A stretch of 64,000 nt of DNA from Halapricum desulfuricans (lineage in GTDB: Archaea > Halobacteriota > Halobacteria > Halobacteriales > Haloarculaceae), in assembly GCF_017094525.1 (NCBI RefSeq), contig NZ_CP064788.1:2341030-2405029 (forward strand), in the 5' to 3' direction. Below the pieces are notes generated by a model. That model made no database searches and was not told where the DNA came from. It saw only the letters and a list, made by a program, of their open reading frames with translations. The position numbers and the translations under genes were made by a program. This document shows, in pieces, positions 43,157 to 51,769 of this stretch. Numbering within the stretch: the first letter of the stretch is position 1; each line of letters starts with the position of its first letter.

Positions 43157-43884
43157 TGACACAGTACGGAATGGTAATCGACCAGGAGCGGTGTATCGGC
43201 TGTCAGGCGTGTTCGACAGCCTGTATCGAGGAGAACAACGTCGGACTCGGTCAGGTCTGGAACCGGGTCCTGACCGAGGGAGGCGACAGCATCGAGACGC
43301 CCTCGGGAAGCTACCCGATCGACGGGAGCGACGGCACCGCGAGCCTGTCGATGGACTTCCAGCCGACCGCGTGCCAGCACTGTGAGAACGCTCCCTGCGT
43401 GAAGGTCTGTCCGGTGAACGCGACCTACACGCGGGAGGACGGCATCGTGGAGATCGACTACGAGAAGTGTATCGGATGTCGCTACTGCATGGCGGCCTGC
43501 CCCTACAACGCCCGCGTGTTCAACTACGACGAGCCCGAGCACGTTCCCGCGGAGGGGACGGGGAACGTCCCGAAGCGATCGCAGGGCGTCGTCGAGAAGT
43601 GCACGTTCTGCAGCCACCGCGTGGAGGAAGATCTCGATCCCGCCTGCGTCAACGCCTGTCCGGCCGACGCGCGGATCTTCGGCGACCTCGACGATCCGGA
43701 CAGTACAGTCTCGAAGTACGTCGACAAATACGAGACCCACCAGCTACTCGAAGATCTCGAGACGTCTCCGAGCACGTACTACGTCCGCGGTGAGATGACG
43801 CCCGGCCGCCAGCGAGTCGGGACGGAACTGGAGGGGACAGCGCGCAAGGACGTGTCGCTGCCTGACGGCGGTGAGCGACAATGA
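43156..43884 (+). CDS. dmsB: Four-cluster Fe-S electron-transfer subunit, DmsB-like
   Basis: The 242-residue protein has motifs CIGCQACSTAC, CQHCENAPCVKVC, CIGCRYCMAAC and CTFCSHRVEEDLDPACVNAC for four [4Fe-4S] clusters, plus a C-terminal extension of about 60 residues. It starts on the last base of the catalytic gene and overlaps the membrane-anchor gene by 4 bp (ATGA). It lacks the N-terminal domain fused to the operon A counterpart, because here that domain is the separate dmsE product. Confidence 0.9.
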   Translation: MTQYGMVIDQERCIGCQACSTACIEENNVGLGQVWNRVLTEGGDSIETPSGSYPIDGSDGTASLSMDFQPTACQHCENAPCVKVCPVNATYTREDGIVEIDYEKCIGCRYCMAACPYNARVFNYDEPEHVPAEGTGNVPKRSQGVVEKCTFCSHRVEEDLDPACVNACPADARIFGDLDDPDSTVSKYVDKYETHQLLEDLETSPSTYYVRGEMTPGRQRVGTELEGTARKDVSLPDGGERQ

Positions 43885-45209
43885 GTGATGTCGCTACAGA
43901 CGGCAGGTTCGGCACGCCGGGCACGGTCTGGATCGCCGCGCTGGCCGTCCTCATCGTCGCTGGGCTGGGCGCGTGGATCTACCAGCTCAGCGAAGGGCTG
44001 ACCATGACAGGGATGGACAACGTCTTCTCCTGGGGGCTGTACATCATGCTGTTCGTCTACTTCGTCGGCCTCTCTGCGGGCGCACTGGTCGTCTCGAGCG
44101 TCCCGAGGTTCTTCCACTCGGACCGATACGACTCGATCGCCGTCCTCGGCGGGTTGCTCAGCTTCGCGTGTATCGTGGTGGCGGGCCTGATGATCGTTCC
44201 TGACCTCGGCCGGCCGAGCCGGATCACGGGATTTCTCACGTCACCGGACTTCCGATCGCCGATGGTCTGGGAGTTCCTCGTCGTCATCGCGTACGGGCTG
44301 TTCAGTGCCGGTTACGTCTGGCTACTGACTCGCCGGGATCTGGCCGCTCGTGGGTCTCGGCTGGCGTTCGGGACTACGGACACCGAAGCCGGTCGGGAAC
44401 GCGACAGGCGACTGTCGCTCTGGGCGGCGGCAGTAGCGATCCCGCTCGCGCTCGGGCTTGCGGCCATCGACGGCTGGATCTTCGCGTTACAGATCGGTCG
44501 GGGTAGCTGGTTCAATCCCCTCGTCGCGCCCATGTTCGTGATGAAAGGGCTGGTCTCGGGACTGGCGCTGCTTATCGTGACAGGTGTCCTGGCCGACAGA
44601 TACACTCGGTTCGAGCTCTCGGATCGACAGGTGCCCGAACTCGGGAAGGCGCTGGGCGTGTTTATCGCCATTCACATCGTCTTCCTGCTGGGTGCCGAAC
44701 GGCTTCCCCACGCATGGGCAGCGAACTTCGAGTTCTGGACGATTACGAGTTCGTTCCTCGTTGGCGACTCGCTGTACTTCTGGCTGTGGACCGTCGTCGG
44801 CGGGGTACTCCCGCTCGCTCTGCTCGTTGCTCCGTCCTTGCACGAGCGGACGTGGGCCGTCGTGGCCGCGAGCGTCCTCGCGATCGTCGGTACCGTCTTC
44901 GAGGGCGTGAACCTCATCTTCACTGGCTACACCGATTTGAACATCGACGCTGCTCCGGGCGTGGCTGTCGGGCGTGACTACACCGGATTCGGATCGGACA
45001 TCTGGGCGACCGCCGGAACGTACACGCCGACAGTGGTCGAACTGGTCGTCTCGGTCGGAATCGTCGCGCTGGGTATACTGATCGTGACGCTGGGGCTCAG
45101 ATACCTCCCTGTTGGCCCTGGCAGAACTGCCGGGTTCGGATCGTCGGGCGGGAAACCCGACACGGCAGTCGCCGACGGTGGCGACGAACCGATGGGGCGT
45201 GACAAATGA
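43881..45209 (+). CDS. NrfD-type membrane anchor subunit, DmsC position
   Basis: The 442-residue polytopic protein has about ten hydrophobic helices, with WGLYIMLFVYFVGLSAGALV near the start matching the equivalent segment of the operon A anchor (WVAFYIYFVGLSAGAFL), then MIVPDLGRPSRITGFLTSPD and LVGDSLYFWLWTVVGGVLPL. It belongs to the NrfD/PsrC family rather than the E. coli DmsC family proper. Both families oxidise quinol and pass electrons to the Fe-S subunit. It overlaps the chaperone gene by 4 bp. Confidence 0.86.
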   Translation: MSDVATDGRFGTPGTVWIAALAVLIVAGLGAWIYQLSEGLTMTGMDNVFSWGLYIMLFVYFVGLSAGALVVSSVPRFFHSDRYDSIAVLGGLLSFACIVVAGLMIVPDLGRPSRITGFLTSPDFRSPMVWEFLVVIAYGLFSAGYVWLLTRRDLAARGSRLAFGTTDTEAGRERDRRLSLWAAAVAIPLALGLAAIDGWIFALQIGRGSWFNPLVAPMFVMKGLVSGLALLIVTGVLADRYTRFELSDRQVPELGKALGVFIAIHIVFLLGAERLPHAWAANFEFWTITSSFLVGDSLYFWLWTVVGGVLPLALLVAPSLHERTWAVVAASVLAIVGTVFEGVNLIFTGYTDLNIDAAPGVAVGRDYTGFGSDIWATAGTYTPTVVELVVSVGIVALGILIVTLGLRYLPVGPGRTAGFGSSGGKPDTAVADGGDEPMGRDK

Positions 45210-45745
45210 GCGACGCCGCGAATCGGAGTCGCCGGCACGTGCGTGCGCAGGGATACGCCGTGCTGGCGCGGTGCTGGCGACAGCCGGACAACGACCTGAT
45301 CGAAGCTGTCAACGATGGAGAACTCGACCGCGTCGTCCCCGACATCGAGCCAGTCTCGCTTTCGGACCTGCGGACCGAGCACACCCGCCTGTTCGTCGGC
45401 CCGAAGGGGCCGCCCTGCCCGCCCTACGAGAGCGTCTACCGGGACGGCGATGGCGAGGGTTCGAGTAACGTGCTCGGACCCTCGACCGGCGCGGTCGTCG
45501 AGTGGTACCGGGCGTACGATCTGGGACTCGATCCGGACTGGCCGGACCTGCCCGATCACGTCGCGACGGAACTGGAGTTCGCCGCGCATCTGCTCGCTAC
45601 CGAGGGGGGTGTGACGCTCGAACAGTTCCTCGAGGCGCATCCCCGACAGTGGTTCGATAGGTTCCTCGGAGCGGTTCGAGCGGAGACGCGCGAGCCGTTC
45701 TACGCGGAACTGGCCGACGCGACCGAGCGAGTGGTACTCGAGTAG
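45206..45745 (+). CDS. dmsD: TorD/DmsD-type molybdoenzyme chaperone (operon C)
   Basis: The 179-residue helical protein has RAQGYAVLARCWRQPDNDLI, SDLRTEHTRLFVGPKGPPCP and PPYESVYRDGDGE, matching the TorD/DmsD motif (E-Y-x-R-LF-x-GP...PPYES). It is the last gene of the operon and likely binds the DmsA-type signal peptide and guides cofactor insertion. The next gene, a regulator, is convergent, with a 3-bp gap between stop codons. Confidence 0.87.
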   Translation: MSDAANRSRRHVRAQGYAVLARCWRQPDNDLIEAVNDGELDRVVPDIEPVSLSDLRTEHTRLFVGPKGPPCPPYESVYRDGDGEGSSNVLGPSTGAVVEWYRAYDLGLDPDWPDLPDHVATELEFAAHLLATEGGVTLEQFLEAHPRQWFDRFLGAVRAETREPFYAELADATERVVLE

Positions 45746-45748
45746 GTG

Positions 45749-46390
45749 TCACTCGCAGCCGTCGGCGAACGCGTCGAACACCTGTCGCATGACCTTCGAC
45801 TCGGCGGCACCGAGCCGCTGTGAGACGGCAGCCGCCGAGATGTCGAGCTCGTCGGCGATGTCACCGACCGAGACGCGCCGCGGCTGTCGGTAGTACCCCC
45901 TTGTGATAGCCAGCGTCACCGTTTCGCGCTGTTTGTCGGTCAGATCGGTGAGATCCATCGCCGTCTCGACCGAACTGTCGGATCCGATCTGCACCAGCTT
46001 TCGGAGCGTCACCTGCTCGGCGACCGATCGGAGGCGCTCGACGATGTCTTCTACCTCGGTCCGTTCCCCGAGGTGGACCCCGAGACGGACGTGGTCCGGA
46101 TAGATCTCTAGCAGTCGCGGGAGATACCCCGCGTCAGTCAGCACCTTCGAGGGACATCGGCAGCCACACTCCTGTGTGATCCTGACTGTCCGGGGCTCAC
46201 CGTCGTGGGTCCGCACGTCGAGCAGACACGTCTCGTCTCGGAACTGCTGGTGTTGCACCTCGACCGGCGGATCCAGTTCGACGAGCGGGCACCACTCGAT
46301 CGGCTCCACTCTGACATCGAACTCCGCATACAGAGAACACTCGACGAGATCGAACGTGGATGCCGCTGTCTGACTGGGAGTGCTGTCCAT
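45749..46390 (-). CDS. Second Cys-rich HTH-10 regulator beside operon C
   Basis: The start is ATG 46390 (MDSTPSQTAASTFDLVECSL), giving 213 residues. Cysteines 18, 34, 55, 75, 77 and 79 (IEWCPLVEL, DETCLLDV, QECGCRCPS) parallel those of the regulators at 26301 and 39683. The C-terminus is an HTH-10 domain (LTDKQRETVTLAITRGYYRQ...ADELDISAAAVSQRLGAAES). IEWCPL closely resembles SEWCPL of the operon B regulator. It may co-regulate operon C with the gene at 39683, or respond to a different signal. Confidence 0.83.
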   Translation of the reverse strand: MDSTPSQTAASTFDLVECSLYAEFDVRVEPIEWCPLVELDPPVEVQHQQFRDETCLLDVRTHDGEPRTVRITQECGCRCPSKVLTDAGYLPRLLEIYPDHVRLGVHLGERTEVEDIVERLRSVAEQVTLRKLVQIGSDSSVETAMDLTDLTDKQRETVTLAITRGYYRQPRRVSVGDIADELDISAAAVSQRLGAAESKVMRQVFDAFADGCE

Positions 46391-46719
46391 GTTTTGAAAG
46401 AGAAGAGGGCCACGAAGAGGGTTTAGACGTGGAACCACGTGCTGAGAGGAGCCGAAACTGCCATACGCTCCAGATGCCAAGACAGGGGGCTTCGTGTCAC
46501 AGCCTCGTGACCGCGTCGGGGGGCGAACGGGCGCTGTCTCGGCCCTCCGTTTCTCGTTTCGAATGTGTCGGCTCTGGTACATCGCCAAACAGCGTCGGCT
46601 TCGACCGTCAGAACTAGTGAGCCCGACGACGTCGATGTCGAAGACGTCGAGGGAAGCGACAAAGAGTAACGTAGCGGCAGCCGAGTTGCAGTTTTTTCGC
46701 GGTCGGATGCAGCGTTTCG
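46391..46719. other. Intergenic region without a recognised gene
   Basis: The 329-bp stretch between the regulator and the RecJ-like gene, both on the minus strand, holds only short uncertain frames. One plus-strand frame ends SEPDDVDVEDVEGSDKE at 46669, an acidic tail that looks protein-like but has no supportable start. It may be a gene remnant. Confidence 0.4.
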
Positions 46720-48165
46720 CTACGCGAGTTGCTCGCCGACGATCCTGTCGACGGCGTCCAGAAACGCGTCCTCGCGTCCGTCCGGAATCGTCGCCCCGGC
46801 CGCGACGTCGTGACCACCGCCGTCACCGTCGACGGCGCGTGACGCCTCGCGCATGACGGCCGACAGATCCAGCCCGTGGCCGACGAGCACGCCCGTCCCG
46901 CGCGCCGAGACTTTCAGTTCGTCGTCGTTCTTGCGGGCGAAGGCGACGATCGGTTTCGATCGCGAGACGCCGTCGTTGCCCAGCGCCATCCCGGCGACGA
47001 TGCCGACGATCGTCTCCCGAATGCGGTCGCCAGCGTGGAAATACTGGACGTGCTCGCGCTGCTTGACGCCCTCTCTGGTGACCCAGTCGATGCCTTCCGA
47101 GAGGTTTCGACGGTGGTTCTCGAGGAGTCGGCGGGCGCGTTCCAGCGGCTCACCGCGCTCGCCCAAACAGACCGCGAGTCCGACATCCGCTCGCTCGTAG
47201 CGCGCTGTGGCGTTCAAAAGCGTCGAGAACTCGCTGGCGTCCCGGAGTTCGGTCCCTTCGGGTTCGTTCGGGAACGTGTAGGTCGTGGCCACCAGTCGAT
47301 CGATCTTCTCCGCGGGGACGCCGCGGGTGACGGCCCGCTGGACGAGCGCGCTCGCGAGCGTCTGTCGCTCCTCGTCGGTGAGGTCGATCCAGCGTCGCCA
47401 CTCGCCGTCCGCCCGCAGGTCGAGATCGAGGTCCTCCAGAAACGCGATCGCCCCCGCCTCGTCGTTGGAGATTCCGGGCAGGTGGACATCGCTGGCGTAC
47501 TCGAGCAGTTTCGGCAGAGGCCGGGTCTGCTTGCCGTACAGCGAGAGGTCCCGCGTTTCGGTGACGACGCCGGCCTCGATCCCGTCCGTCACGATCGCCT
47601 CGTTCGCGCCGACCAGTTCGCCGCCGGTCGCCTGCATATCCCCCACCGCGCCGACGACGGCCAGCGCCGCGAGATCGCGGTTCCGGTCGCCGCCCAGCGC
47701 ACGCGCGAGGACGTAACTCGCGCCCGCACCCGACAGCTCCGACGCGCCGTCGATCCCCACCAGGAGGGGATTGAGATGCCACGCGAAGTCGCCGTAGCCG
47801 TCGGTCGCCTCGAACCCGGGCGCACAGTCGTCCGCGTCGGCAGGCTGGTGGTGATCGGCGATCACGGCCTCGAAGTCGCCGTCAGCGACGTGCCGGCTGA
47901 TCACGTCCAGTTGCCCGCTCCCGAAGTCCGTGAACAGCACCGTCTCGTAGCCCGTCGCCGCGATCGCGGCGATCCGCTCGGCGTCGAGTTGCTTCTCGAA
48001 GACGACCTCGTGGTCCAGTCCGGCCCGATCGAGCGCCCTCGAGGCGATGGCGGCGCTCGTCAGCCCGTCGGCGTCGATATGTGACGCCAGCAAGACCCGC
48101 TCTGCGTCCAGCAATCGGTCGGCACAGGCCGTCGCGCGCTCGTCGAGTTCCGGAACCGGTCCCAT
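46720..48165 (-). CDS. RecJ-like DHH-family single-strand nuclease
   Basis: The 481-residue protein has the DHH phosphoesterase motifs: LLASHIDADGLTSAAIASRA, TVLFTDFGSGQLDVISRH and AVIADHHQPADADDC, followed by HLNPLLVGIDGASELSGAGA. A C-terminal DHHA1 domain has KVSARGTGVLVGHGLDLSAV and GDGGGHDVAAGATIP. Archaeal RecJ/GAN proteins of this kind degrade single-stranded nucleic acid and associate with the replication GINS complex or repair. No partner gene (rps15, GINS) lies next to it here, so the precise role is unassigned. Confidence 0.88.
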   Translation of the reverse strand: MGPVPELDERATACADRLLDAERVLLASHIDADGLTSAAIASRALDRAGLDHEVVFEKQLDAERIAAIAATGYETVLFTDFGSGQLDVISRHVADGDFEAVIADHHQPADADDCAPGFEATDGYGDFAWHLNPLLVGIDGASELSGAGASYVLARALGGDRNRDLAALAVVGAVGDMQATGGELVGANEAIVTDGIEAGVVTETRDLSLYGKQTRPLPKLLEYASDVHLPGISNDEAGAIAFLEDLDLDLRADGEWRRWIDLTDEERQTLASALVQRAVTRGVPAEKIDRLVATTYTFPNEPEGTELRDASEFSTLLNATARYERADVGLAVCLGERGEPLERARRLLENHRRNLSEGIDWVTREGVKQREHVQYFHAGDRIRETIVGIVAGMALGNDGVSRSKPIVAFARKNDDELKVSARGTGVLVGHGLDLSAVMREASRAVDGDGGGHDVAAGATIPDGREDAFLDAVDRIVGEQLA

Positions 48166-48240
48166 CGACCGATGGTTGGATCCGGATCGGATAAAAACGT
48201 CCGGACGTCGATCGGTGGACGCACACGCTCGTATCGGTGG

Positions 48241-49623
48241 CTACGCGTACGCCTCGAACTCCTCGCCGTACAGCAGGAAGTACACAGTGCCGACGATCCC
48301 GACGACCGAGGCGACGCCGAAGGCGAGGACAGGACTCCCCTCGTAGAGAGTGCTCGCCGGGAGCCACTCGGGGATGCCGGCCCACAGCAGTCCCCCGAGC
48401 GCGGCGCTGGGGATGACGATCGTGTTCCGGAGCAGGTAGTACGTCCCGGTCACCCGACCGCCGGCGTCGCGATCGGCCGGACCGACGATCAGCGCCTTGT
48501 GAGAGGGGAGTCCGGCGAACCGGAGCCCCGAGAACGCAAAGAGGACGACCATTGCCAGCGGGGTCCCGGGTGCGTTGATCAGCGCGACCGGGAAGACCGC
48601 GTACACGGCGAACCCGAGCGCGACGATCGGCTTGAGTCCGACCCGCTCTGCGAGTTTCGCCGCCGGCATCATCACAAGCAGCGCCACGGCCATCTCGACG
48701 CCGAGCAGATAGCCGAAGAAGGCCTGCGGCGAGAGGTCGATCGCGACCGTCCCGATCGCGGGAATCGACAGCGACGTCTCCAGTCCGACCTCGAAAAACC
48801 GCGTGACGACGATGATAAAGTAGACGTAGACCATCCCGTTGGCGAACCGGACCAGCGTATCGCCGATCAGCAGCGGTCGCAGGGGATCGGGCATCTCCCG
48901 GAGATCGCGCCGGATCCGTGCGATCCCCTCGAAGGAATCGCCGATCGTGTCGTCGCTGGCGTCGTACAGGGCGTGCTGGACGATCGTCCCGGCGATTCCG
49001 GCCGCCACGCCGACCGCGAGGACGTACTGGAAGCCGACAGTGAACTCGGGGTGGAGGCTGATGAGCACGCCGGCGAGAACGGGGCCGACGAAGAACGCCG
49101 ATCGGCGGAATATCTCCGTCGAGGCGAACCCGGCCGCCAGTCGCGAAGGATCTATAGCTTGTTTTACAACAGCGAAGGTCGCACCGAGCCCGAAGGACTT
49201 CCAGGCCTGCGCGAGCACCAGTCCGACGAAGATCCATACCCACGGCCGGACCGTCACGCCGGCGATCGTGATCGCGCCGACGCCGGGCGCGAGCAACCAC
49301 ACCAGAAATCCCCCCGTCGAGAGCGCGCCGAACAGCGTCAGCGCGTACCGCGAACCGATCCGGTCGGACAGCGCGCCGCCCGGGTAGGGATAGATCGCCG
49401 CGATGATATTGCCGAACGTCCCGAACACGCCGACGAGAAACTCCGAGCCGCCAAGTGCGACGATGTACTCGGGCAGGAATCGATTGGTCATCTGGAAGGA
49501 CAGGCTGAACGCGAACATCGCCAGCGACAGCACCAGCACGTCCCGCTGGAGGGCGAAAAACTGCCTGACGGTCCGGAGCGTGCTCGACCCCTCGGTTTCG
49601 ACAGTCACTCGTTGCTTGCTCAT
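48241..49623 (-). CDS. Major facilitator superfamily transporter
   Basis: The 460-residue protein has about twelve hydrophobic helices and the MFS loop motif in GGALSDRIGSRYALTLFGAL between helices 2 and 3, with a second-half counterpart (AAKLAERVGLKPIVALGFAV). The substrate cannot be read from the sequence. It stands alone between the nuclease and the Gfo/Idh gene, at the edge of the sugar-catabolic region, so a sugar or organic-acid cargo or drug export are all possible. Confidence 0.85.
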   Translation of the reverse strand: MSKQRVTVETEGSSTLRTVRQFFALQRDVLVLSLAMFAFSLSFQMTNRFLPEYIVALGGSEFLVGVFGTFGNIIAAIYPYPGGALSDRIGSRYALTLFGALSTGGFLVWLLAPGVGAITIAGVTVRPWVWIFVGLVLAQAWKSFGLGATFAVVKQAIDPSRLAAGFASTEIFRRSAFFVGPVLAGVLISLHPEFTVGFQYVLAVGVAAGIAGTIVQHALYDASDDTIGDSFEGIARIRRDLREMPDPLRPLLIGDTLVRFANGMVYVYFIIVVTRFFEVGLETSLSIPAIGTVAIDLSPQAFFGYLLGVEMAVALLVMMPAAKLAERVGLKPIVALGFAVYAVFPVALINAPGTPLAMVVLFAFSGLRFAGLPSHKALIVGPADRDAGGRVTGTYYLLRNTIVIPSAALGGLLWAGIPEWLPASTLYEGSPVLAFGVASVVGIVGTVYFLLYGEEFEAYA

Positions 49624-49827
49624 GGCTGGAGCGTTGAATGGCCGGGAACTCTCACGGCCCGGCCAGCGTGCCGTTCGCTTCTCTCCGAACGGGAAAGTCG
49701 ATTTCGGTGCCGGAACCGAACTGTCCGGAGGACAACTCCGCCTAGCGGTGCTCGCCCGTCCCGACGGACAGACGGCGGCGACGTGAGCGGATCAAAGGTT
49801 TATCAGGCGGCCGGTCGAACTCCACCC

Positions 49828-50814
49828 ATGCGTTTCGGTGTTCTCAGCACGGCCAAGATCGCACGCGAAGATGTCGTTCCCGCAATCAAGAAGAGCAACC
49901 ACGAGGTGGTCGCGATCGCCTCCCGAAACAGCGACAGGGCTGCGGATGTCGCCGCCGAGCTCGATATCCCCCGGAGCTACGGGAGCTACGAACAGCTGCT
50001 GGCCGACGACGACCTCGACGCCGTCTACAATCCCCTGCCGAACGCCCTCCACGCGGAGTGGACGCGAAAGGCGGCCGACGCGGGATTACATGTCCTCTGT
50101 GAGAAACCGCTCGCCGAAAACGCAGAGGAGGCGGCTGCACTGCACGAATACTGTGACGAACGCGGGGTGACGCTGATGGAGGCGTTCATGTACCGGTTTC
50201 ATCCCCGGACCGAGCGGGCCGCTGACATCGTGCGCGAGCAACTGGACGGCGTTCACGCCGTCGACGCCTCGTTCAAGTTCGCACTCAGGGGGCGGCCGGA
50301 CGACATTCGCCTCGACCCGGATCTGGCGGGTGGCAGCGTCATGGACGTCGGCTGCTACGCGATCAGCGCCGCGCGCCTGTTCCTCGGGGAACCCAACCGC
50401 GTGTACGCGCGGACGCGAGACAGCCGAGACAGCGGCGTCGATACCGACATGGCGGCGCTTCTGGAGTACGACGACGGACCGACGGCCCGGGTTGCCTCCG
50501 GGTTCGACACGCCGGCGACCCAGACCTACCGCGTCGAGGGCGAGAACGGCTGGCTCGAGGTCGAGACCGCCTTCGACATCGCGCCCGGCGAGCAAGGGGA
50601 GATCGAGTACGAAATCGACGGCAGGCACGTGACCGAGCAGTTCGATCCGGTCGACCAGTATACGCTGGAGGTCGAGCACTTCGCCGAGAGCATCGCCTCC
50701 GGGACTGTACCCCGCATCGACGCGGCCGAGACGGTAGCCAACATGGCCGTCATCGACGCCGTCTTCGAGAGCGCGGCGAACGGCTCTCGCGTGGACGTCA
50801 AGCGACCATACTAA
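49828..50814 (+). CDS. Gfo/Idh/MocA-family sugar dehydrogenase
   Basis: The 328-residue protein starts at ATG 49828 (MRFGVLSTAKIAREDVVPAI). It has an N-terminal NAD(P) Rossmann fold with the family EKP motif in HVLCEKPLAENAEEA and a C-terminal substrate domain (GGSVMDVGCYAISAARLFLG and ATQTYRVEGENGWLEVETAF). VMDVGCYAISAARL resembles xylose/glucose dehydrogenase-like members. It probably oxidises a free or phosphorylated aldose. It is preceded by AAAGGTTTATCAGG about 20-40 bp upstream, a possible TATA region. Confidence 0.85.
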   Translation: MRFGVLSTAKIAREDVVPAIKKSNHEVVAIASRNSDRAADVAAELDIPRSYGSYEQLLADDDLDAVYNPLPNALHAEWTRKAADAGLHVLCEKPLAENAEEAAALHEYCDERGVTLMEAFMYRFHPRTERAADIVREQLDGVHAVDASFKFALRGRPDDIRLDPDLAGGSVMDVGCYAISAARLFLGEPNRVYARTRDSRDSGVDTDMAALLEYDDGPTARVASGFDTPATQTYRVEGENGWLEVETAFDIAPGEQGEIEYEIDGRHVTEQFDPVDQYTLEVEHFAESIASGTVPRIDAAETVANMAVIDAVFESAANGSRVDVKRPY

Positions 50815-50964
50815 TACCGATATATCATACTACCTAACTGTAAATTGTCATTTCTTCAGTCCCGTCAACCGCGATCATTTCCCAGCTATCAGATCACCCG
50901 GCGACGTCAGAGAGATCACCGCCGTACCGACAACGTGGGGCCTGTTCGACAGGGACGGAGAGCC

Positions 50965-51044
50965 ATACTGGTGGCTATACGTTCGTGACGATATTCGGCA
51001 CGCCGTCGTGACGAATCAGGTCGAAATGGTATAGCCACCAGTCT
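50965..51044. repeat. Palindromic element, type Ib (80 bp)
   Basis: ATACTGGTGGCTATA (50965-50979) pairs with TATAGCCACCAGTCT (51030-51044), with one mismatch near the outer end. The interior has the GTTCGTGACGATAT box and a TCGGCACGCCGTCGTGACGA core that is less perfect than in other copies, so this copy is decaying. It lies between two convergent genes. Confidence 0.85.
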
Positions 51045-51222
51045 CAGTACGATCGCTCCGATCGGATCAACTCGAAGCAGACGGATCTACGGCGTGCAGG
51101 GTTAGTGATCCGAAGGCGCTTCGACCTCGCATGTAGTGTCTGCCGTTAATATAAGATATCACTCATACATGCACAGATTATATATAATGCATTACAATCC
51201 TCTGCTGCAGGTGAGCTGCCCC
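51045..51222. other. AT-rich intergenic segment
   Basis: The stretch holds a local AT-rich patch unlike its surroundings, with TAATATAAGATATC near 51148 and the perfect 10-bp palindrome TAATGCATTA at 51185-51194. GTGAG/CTCAC at 51210-51225 forms a small hairpin overlapping the stop of the next minus-strand gene. No gene is seen. Confidence 0.4.
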
Positions 51223-51645
51223 TCACAACGAGAGGTCGAACCGGTCGACGGCGTACGCAGTCACGCGGTCAGCGCCACCGTAAAATGCGAGGTACACCGA
51301 GAGAACGAAGACAGCAGCGACCGCGGCCGCATCCAGAAGCGTCGTAACGATTCCGTGCCACCCGATCAGCAGACCGAGAAGCGTGTTGAAGACGACTGTG
51401 CCGACGAAAAACGGCATGAAATAGACGAGTATCACGGCTAGCGGCTGGCGATCCGCCCATCGGTCGTACGTTCTCCTGACGATACCGTACAGTGCCAGCG
51501 CGAACACGGCGAGTAACACGGCCGTCAGTCGTACTTCCTGTTCGATCGATGCGACCGTGATCGTCGCACCGGCTGTAAACGACGTCAGAATGGCGAGACT
51601 GACCGCCCAGAGTGCTGCCCGACCACGATCGTACCACTCACTCAT
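51223..51645 (-). CDS. Four-helix membrane protein of unknown function
   Basis: The 140-residue protein (MSEWYDRGRAALWAVSLAIL) has four hydrophobic segments: LWAVSLAILTSFTAGATITV, VRLTAVLLAVFALALYGIV, PLAVILVYFMPFFVGTVVFN and LLDAAAVAAVFVLSVYLAF. No motif is recognised. It lies downstream of the ABC importer genes on the same strand, 124 bp away, and may not belong to that operon. Confidence 0.68.
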   Translation of the reverse strand: MSEWYDRGRAALWAVSLAILTSFTAGATITVASIEQEVRLTAVLLAVFALALYGIVRRTYDRWADRQPLAVILVYFMPFFVGTVVFNTLLGLLIGWHGIVTTLLDAAAVAAVFVLSVYLAFYGGADRVTAYAVDRFDLSL

Positions 51646-51769
51646 GCGTCGCGAATAGACAGGGCGGCGTCAAAACGTTGCCGCTCGATTGTAGTCTCCA
51701 GTCCACCGATGACTATGGAGCGTCGAAAGCGAAAAGACCAGCGAGAGAACCGAGCGGTTCGCGAACGGA

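Noticed and set aside
46494-46856. 120-codon plus-strand frame downstream of operon C
   Set aside because: Its second half is antisense to the RecJ-like gene and is arginine-rich. The first half shows no family similarity, so it is not called as a gene.
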